Source of the DNA: an uncultured Lachnospiraceae bacterium
Lineage (GTDB): Bacteria > Bacillota > Clostridia > Lachnospirales > Lachnospiraceae
Reading direction: 5' to 3'
Length of the DNA stretch: 64,000 bases
Assembly: GCA_904395885.1 (NCBI GenBank)
Contig: CAJFOF010000010.1
Coordinates: 37,332 to 101,331 of the forward strand
Under the pieces are notes generated by a model that saw nothing but the letters and a program-made list of their open reading frames with translations, ran no database searches and was not told the origin of the DNA. Position numbers and translations under genes: made by a program. Shown in pieces: positions 59,267-64,000 of this stretch. Positions within the stretch are counted from its first letter, which is position 1; the number at the start of each line of letters is the position of its first letter.

Positions 59267-60253
59267 TCAACCCCTCAGCTTTCTCCGCCTCAAATCTTCC
59301 CCGTAGAGAGGAATGATCTGATAGCCGCTGACGATCCTGGATGTCACCCGGTCGGTATAGCTGTCCCTCATCATATTCAGCGACAAATTTGTAGAGATTA
59401 TGGTAGACCGTCTATTGTTCAAGCGGTCATTGATACAGTAAAAAAGCTGAGAAGAAGTAAAGCTGTTATTGACCTCTGTTCCCAGGTCATCAATAATCAG
59501 CAAATCGCAGGTCAGCACTGACTGGCAGGTGTCCCGGATCTCTTCTTCTGTCTGGAACTCAAATCGGTTTTTAGAAAAAAGATCAAACAAATCTCCCGCA
59601 GATAAATAAATTACAGAATAGTATCGATCAATCAATTCTTTCGCTATGCAGTTGCTTAAAAAAGTCTTTCCCACTCCGGTGTTTCCGGTGAAAAGGATAT
59701 TTCCTCTCTCCGTATCAAACTGTCGTACAAACCGACGGCACCTGTCTGCTACTTCTCTCATATACTGGGCGACCGTCTTGCCGACGGCCGGAACAATCTG
59801 GACATTATCAAAGCAGTCATAAGAAAATGTTGAAAAATTCTCTCTCTGGATAATTTTATCAATATTAGACTGGGCATATAAGAGCTTCATCTGCGCCCGC
59901 TTAAAACAGTGGCATTTCTCTCCGTTCACATATCCGGTGTCCCGGCAGTCCGGGCAAACATACCGCATCTCCATATAATCTTTCGGATAACCATATGCTT
60001 CAAGGAGGGCCGCTCTCTGCTCTCCAAGATCTTCCAGTTCTTTTTTCAGATAATTCCGGGCCTGGTCATCGCCCTCCAGAAGCTGCCTGGCCCGTTCCAC
60101 GGCTCTGGCGCCTACGGCGCTGTCGATCTCCCGGATGGCAGGAATTTTACGATAAATTTCTTCCACCCGCTTTTCCCTGTCATGACGGCTGTCAATCTGC
60201 CGCCTTTCATACTCCCTCATAATCGCATTGTACTGGGAATTACTCAGTGCCAT
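59267..60253 (-). CDS. dnaC: DnaC/DnaI-type helicase-loader ATPase
   Basis: Cys-rich CPDCRDTGYVNGEKCHCF; NILFTGNTGVGKTFLSNCIAKELI; LLIIDDLGTEVNNSFTSSQLF. Confidence 0.92.
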   Translation of the reverse strand: MALSNSQYNAIMREYERRQIDSRHDREKRVEEIYRKIPAIREIDSAVGARAVERARQLLEGDDQARNYLKKELEDLGEQRAALLEAYGYPKDYMEMRYVCPDCRDTGYVNGEKCHCFKRAQMKLLYAQSNIDKIIQRENFSTFSYDCFDNVQIVPAVGKTVAQYMREVADRCRRFVRQFDTERGNILFTGNTGVGKTFLSNCIAKELIDRYYSVIYLSAGDLFDLFSKNRFEFQTEEEIRDTCQSVLTCDLLIIDDLGTEVNNSFTSSQLFYCINDRLNNRRSTIISTNLSLNMMRDSYTDRVTSRIVSGYQIIPLYGEDLRRRKLRG

Positions 60254-60261
60254 ATGTCCTC

Positions 60262-61260
60262 CTACTTCTGTCTAAGCTGCTCCAGAATAAGCGCATCATA
60301 ATCCACGTCTCTCTGTTCAAAATTGTGGAACTGATTGCTGATTCGGCGGCCTGAAGCTGATTGGGAAACCGGGCGGCCCTTCTCCTCGGCTCGTTTCTTG
60401 CCCCGTTCCCTGTCCAGGCGCAAAACGTCTTCCATACAGTGGACACCTGCCTTTTTCCAATCGCTTAAGATGGTATCCGTATATTTAAAACTGGGAGAAT
60501 GAATTGCCTCTATCGTCCGGCGGCAGGCTTCCAGAACCAGTTCCCTGGTGAATCCCCACTCCTGAAACCATTTTTCAATTATCTGCTGTTCTGCCGGCGC
60601 CGGTTTCCTGTCCGTCAGTCCGAACGCTTTCATCACAGCAAACGAATCTTTGCTGTATGAAACAGCGTAGGTTCTGGCGCTGTCCACAGTCGTGATCCCC
60701 TTTTGATGCCAGTTCAAAGCTACCGCTTCTATATAGCGAATATTGGCGTGTCCCAGCTGTACACAGTATTCTACCAAATACTCCAGAAGATCCGGACGCA
60801 TATGGAGACCATCATACAGATATGCGAATATCTGGCACTCCCGCTGAGAAAAAACTTTATTCATATATTTTTGAGCGATATAAAGGAGTTCGGCAAACGC
60901 GTCGTCGCCGCTGAGACGATTCAGATCATCCTGTCCATAACTCTGAGAAACAGCGGATGGCTTTTCTTCTGTCTGAGACTGTACGGCTTTCCGGGCAGGA
61001 ATCTGGGATTCCGTACAGCAGACCAGACCTGCCCGCTCCCAATAGGCCAATGCCCGGCGCACATCCGCCTCCGTGTGATTCAGCGCACCGGCAATATCCC
61101 CTATCTCTATCTGTTCCGCCTGGTGCCGCAGCAGATAGAGATAAACTTTTACATATTCCCCATTGGCTGAAACCATACAATTATCAATAAATTCATTGGC
61201 AACTACCGTAACCCTGGACGCTGCCGGATCTGTCAATCGAAATGCCATACTGTCCCTCAT
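60262..61260 (-). CDS. dnaD: DnaD-domain replication initiation protein
   Basis: YLVEYCVQLGHANIRYIEAVALNWHQKGITTVDSA; YTDTILSDWKKAGV; 8 nt upstream of dnaC. Confidence 0.92.
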   Translation of the reverse strand: MRDSMAFRLTDPAASRVTVVANEFIDNCMVSANGEYVKVYLYLLRHQAEQIEIGDIAGALNHTEADVRRALAYWERAGLVCCTESQIPARKAVQSQTEEKPSAVSQSYGQDDLNRLSGDDAFAELLYIAQKYMNKVFSQRECQIFAYLYDGLHMRPDLLEYLVEYCVQLGHANIRYIEAVALNWHQKGITTVDSARTYAVSYSKDSFAVMKAFGLTDRKPAPAEQQIIEKWFQEWGFTRELVLEACRRTIEAIHSPSFKYTDTILSDWKKAGVHCMEDVLRLDRERGKKRAEEKGRPVSQSASGRRISNQFHNFEQRDVDYDALILEQLRQK

Positions 61261-61343
61261 TCTTTTTTATCCGTTTTTAGGCAGTTTCATTCTACCATAA
61301 ACTTCAAAAAATGAAAATAGCTCTGTCTTTCCACAAATTGCGT

Positions 61344-61370
61344 TGTGGATTTTGTGGATAATGTGGATAA
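61344..61370 (-). promoter_or_regulatory. Three abutting DnaA-box-like 9-mers (TTATCCACA TTATCCACA AAATCCACA on minus)
   Basis: Plus strand TGTGGATTT TGTGGATAA TGTGGATAA without spacers. Confidence 0.8.
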
Positions 61371-61507
61371 CTTTCTTTTCTTCCTTCACGAATCTTGTTG
61401 TATCCTGTCGAAACCCTTATAAATTCAAGTATTATAAAATTTTCAGACAGATTCTTATGTTAATCAAAAAATCCACATAGCTTCTTTACATAAAATGTTG
61501 AAAACTA

Positions 61508-61525
61508 TGTGGATAATGTGGATAA
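61508..61525 (-). promoter_or_regulatory. Two abutting perfect DnaA boxes next to the murC stop codon
   Basis: Plus strand TGTGGATAA TGTGGATAA at 61508-61525; murC stop begins at 61526. Confidence 0.8.
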
Positions 61526-62905
61526 TTACTGTCCTAACAGCCGTTCTCCCACTTTCACAATGTCTCCAGCTCCCATAGTTATCAACAAATCCCCGTTGAT
61601 ACAATGTTGCAAAATAAATCTTTCAATTTCATCAAAGGACGGAAAATAATGTACACTGGTACCTCTTTCCCTTATTTTTTCTGCCAGATCCTGGGAACTG
61701 ATTCCCAGATTATCCGTCTCCCTGGCAGGGTAAATATCCGCCAGAATGACCTCATCTGCCGCAGATAAAGCCTGGGCAAATTCATCCATTAAAGCCTTTG
61801 TTCTGGTATACGTATGAGGCTGGAAAATACACAGGAGTCTCTTATGGGGATAATTTGCTGCTGCAGACAATGTCGCCTGTATCTCCTGCGGATGGTGAGC
61901 ATAGTCGTCTATAATGGTAATTCCGCCAAGCTCGCCCTTTTTTTCAAACCGGCGGTGAGGGCCTGAAAAACCAGCCAGCCCTTTTTTCACTGCCTCCATA
62001 GGAATCCCTAATTCTCTGGCGGCCCCGATGGCGGCCAGAGAATTCCATACATTGTGGCGGCCCGTAACCCCCAGACTGATGTGATCCTCTTTCTTTCCAT
62101 TTACAATCAGATCATAGGAGGGTCTGGCGTACTGGTCATAAACAATATTTTCCGCCCTGTATGTGCTGTTTTCGCTGTCCCCAAATGTAACAATCCGGCA
62201 GGGAAGGTCTTTTGTCAATTCTTCCAGATGTGCGATCTCACCGTTTATGATCAAAAGACCGCTCTCAGGCAGTTTTTCTGCAAAGAGCCGAAAGGAATGA
62301 CGAATATCATCAAGATCTTTAAAAAAGTCCAGATGATCGGCTTCTACATTCAGGATAATCTCAATAGTGGGAAAAAATGAGAGAAAACTGTTGGTATATT
62401 CACAGGCTTCTGTCACAAACAACTCCGGTCCTCCGATCCTGATATTTCCCCCGATGGAATCCAGCATTCCGCCTACAGAAATAGTGGGATCTTCCCCTGC
62501 TGCCAGCAAGATCTCTGTCAGCATGGAAGTCGTTGTTGTCTTTCCGTGAGTTCCGGACACAGCCACAGCCTGATGATAATTACGCATCATTTCACCCAAA
62601 AGCTCAGCCCGGGTCAGTATGGGAATCTGCCTTCTGACAGCCTCTGCAAATTCCGGATTATCCGGATGAATCGCTGCCGTATATACTACCACTTCTGTTT
62701 TCTCCGGAATATTGGCGGCCCTTTGACCGATAAAAATGGTGGCTCCCTTACTCTGCAGCCGAGCCGTCAGCTCGCTTTCATGGGCATCAGAGCCAGACAC
62801 GGCAAACCCTTCCTGCAGCAGGATCTCCGCCAGGCCGCTCATGCTGATTCCTCCTATCCCAATAAAATGGATCGATTGAGGTTTCTGAAAATCTATCTGA
62901 TACAT
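61526..62905 (-). CDS. murC: UDP-N-acetylmuramate-L-alanine ligase
   Basis: IHFIGIGGISMSGLAEILLQEGFAVSGSD, VSGTHGKTTTTSMLTEIL, DDYAHHPQEI. Confidence 0.98.
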   Translation of the reverse strand: MYQIDFQKPQSIHFIGIGGISMSGLAEILLQEGFAVSGSDAHESELTARLQSKGATIFIGQRAANIPEKTEVVVYTAAIHPDNPEFAEAVRRQIPILTRAELLGEMMRNYHQAVAVSGTHGKTTTTSMLTEILLAAGEDPTISVGGMLDSIGGNIRIGGPELFVTEACEYTNSFLSFFPTIEIILNVEADHLDFFKDLDDIRHSFRLFAEKLPESGLLIINGEIAHLEELTKDLPCRIVTFGDSENSTYRAENIVYDQYARPSYDLIVNGKKEDHISLGVTGRHNVWNSLAAIGAARELGIPMEAVKKGLAGFSGPHRRFEKKGELGGITIIDDYAHHPQEIQATLSAAANYPHKRLLCIFQPHTYTRTKALMDEFAQALSAADEVILADIYPARETDNLGISSQDLAEKIRERGTSVHYFPSFDEIERFILQHCINGDLLITMGAGDIVKVGERLLGQ

Positions 62906-62941
62906 TTCTTATTTTCCATCCTTCTCTATAATTTCGTCTTT

Positions 62942-63199
62942 TTAAAGAACTTCTTTCACCAGCGCCTTAAAGTATGCGCCGGCTTCCGCTTCGTCAGCGC
63001 CCTCCATTGTGAAGGTCAGTATATCTCCGCACCGGCCTCCCAGTTCCATCAAACTCAGGACCTGCTTTCCATCCACATCCTTTTCCCGGCAGGAAACCCG
63101 GATCCTGCATTTATAGTCTTCCGCCGCCCTGGCAAGCTGCAGAGCATTTCTGGCGTGAAGCCCCTGAATATCTGAAATTGTATATGTAAACCGTACCAT
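62942..63199 (-). CDS. HPr-family phosphocarrier-like protein with His-15 region GLHARN
   Basis: YTISDIQGLHARNALQLARAAEDYKCRIRVSCREKDVDGKQVLSLMELGGRCGDILTFTMEGADEAEA. Confidence 0.88.
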   Translation of the reverse strand: MVRFTYTISDIQGLHARNALQLARAAEDYKCRIRVSCREKDVDGKQVLSLMELGGRCGDILTFTMEGADEAEAGAYFKALVKEVL

Positions 63200-63418
63200 C
63201 CTGCTCCTCCTCTTTTGTTTATGACGGTGAGACCGGGGCGCAGAACTCTCCCCAGCCCGACATCTTACTTCTATTTTATCAATGCCCCTATAGAAAATCA
63301 ACTGAAAGCCGAAAAAGAAACACGGAAGAAAAGAAAAGGGAAGCCGCCTGCCGGATGGTTTCTCAACATCCGCCCTGCGACTCCCCCGGGGGTCGGCCTT
63401 TTATTATGTTTTTTATCC

Positions 63419-63919
63419 TCAAGCCACCGTCTTAAACAGCAGTCCTCTGTAGCGCTCCAGCGCTCCCATCAGGATACCGCCCAAAACTCCTACTGCCAGA
63501 ATCTCCCCAATTCCCACAGTAATCATCATATAGAAAATCAGATCCTCTGATCCGTAGGCATAGCGGAGAACAAAGGGAATGATCAGAGCGTTGGACAAAA
63601 TCGGAGGAATGCAGACCATCCAGCGGTTTTTCCTCAACGCATAAGATCCTACCGCTCCGATCAGGGTAGCCAGAGTCCCAAAAATCACATCCGGCAGCAT
63701 AGCTCCTGCCAACAGATTAGACAGCAGGCAGCCGATCACTACTCCCGGAACCGCTGCCGGTGTAAAATAAGGCAGCACACAGAGGGCTTCCGAAATGCGG
63801 AACTGCACCGGTCCGAAGCTGATGGCTGCAAATGAGACAGTCAGCACGATATAGATCGCCGCTATCACCGCCGCCTGAGCCAGATAGTACACTGATTTCT
63901 TGTTTGATTTCATATTCAA
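63419..63919 (-). CDS. queT: QueT-family queuosine precursor transporter
   Basis: AAISFGPVQFRISEALCVLPYFTPAAVPGVVIGCLLSNLL. Confidence 0.92.
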   Translation of the reverse strand: MNMKSNKKSVYYLAQAAVIAAIYIVLTVSFAAISFGPVQFRISEALCVLPYFTPAAVPGVVIGCLLSNLLAGAMLPDVIFGTLATLIGAVGSYALRKNRWMVCIPPILSNALIIPFVLRYAYGSEDLIFYMMITVGIGEILAVGVLGGILMGALERYRGLLFKTVA

Positions 63920-63925
63920 TTCTCT

Positions 63926-63966
63926 CCTTTAGTTTTGTTTTACGAGTGGAAGGTCTCGAACACTCG
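63926..63966 (-). promoter_or_regulatory. Candidate preQ1-I riboswitch upstream of queT
   Basis: Minus strand CGAGTGTTCGAGACCTTCCACTCGTAAAACAAAACTAAAGGAG: stem, pyrimidine-rich loop and A-rich tail running into the RBS, directly before queT. Confidence 0.65.
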
Positions 63967-64000
63967 ATTCATTTAACGCCGGGAATCGGCGGCAGGCCCG

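Noticed and set aside
63371-63410. CCCCCGGGGG palindrome near the queT 3' end
   Set aside because: Most simply part of a terminator region; no T tract clearly on the minus strand and no further structure.

Overview
This is a chromosomal window from a Firmicute, probably Lachnospiraceae-like judging by gene content. Most genes lie on the minus strand. I recognised no tRNA, rRNA, CRISPR array, prophage or IS element. Main blocks, left to right: (1) a short Fur-like wHTH protein, a 26-aa membrane peptide, a DUF6110-like protein and a P1B-type ATPase with an atypical TM motif; (2) a CheB/CheR-PAS fusion coupled to a large PAS/degenerate-GGDEF/EAL protein, followed by an intergenic region with an 11-bp-phased Pho-box-like array and tandem hairpins; (3) a ppk1-ppx-DUF815-pheA-plsC run and cardiolipin synthase; (4) a BCCT transporter and a lactose/cellobiose-type PTS operon with an embedded intracellular sulfatase, where the IIC gene and the divergent BglG-type regulator have both lost their 5' parts, next to an intact GH1 whose acid/base Glu is replaced by Gln as in plant myrosinase; (5) an about 21-kb cell-surface glycan locus (LicD, RfbFGH CDP-sugar genes, GmhA/GmhB/HddA/HddC GDP-heptose genes, GT-C proteins, a kinase-GT2-GT4 fusion, an orphan Wzt); (6) housekeeping genes: metK with a SAM-I riboswitch, murA, prs, dnaC/dnaD, murC and queT with a candidate preQ1 riboswitch. 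Two back-to-back DnaA-box arrays lie between dnaD and murC. The best candidates for undescribed biology are the PTS-sulfatase/GH1-Gln system, the Fur-short/DUF6110/P-ATPase unit and the dnaD-linked DnaA-box arrays. All calls are by eye from sequence; no database search was run.
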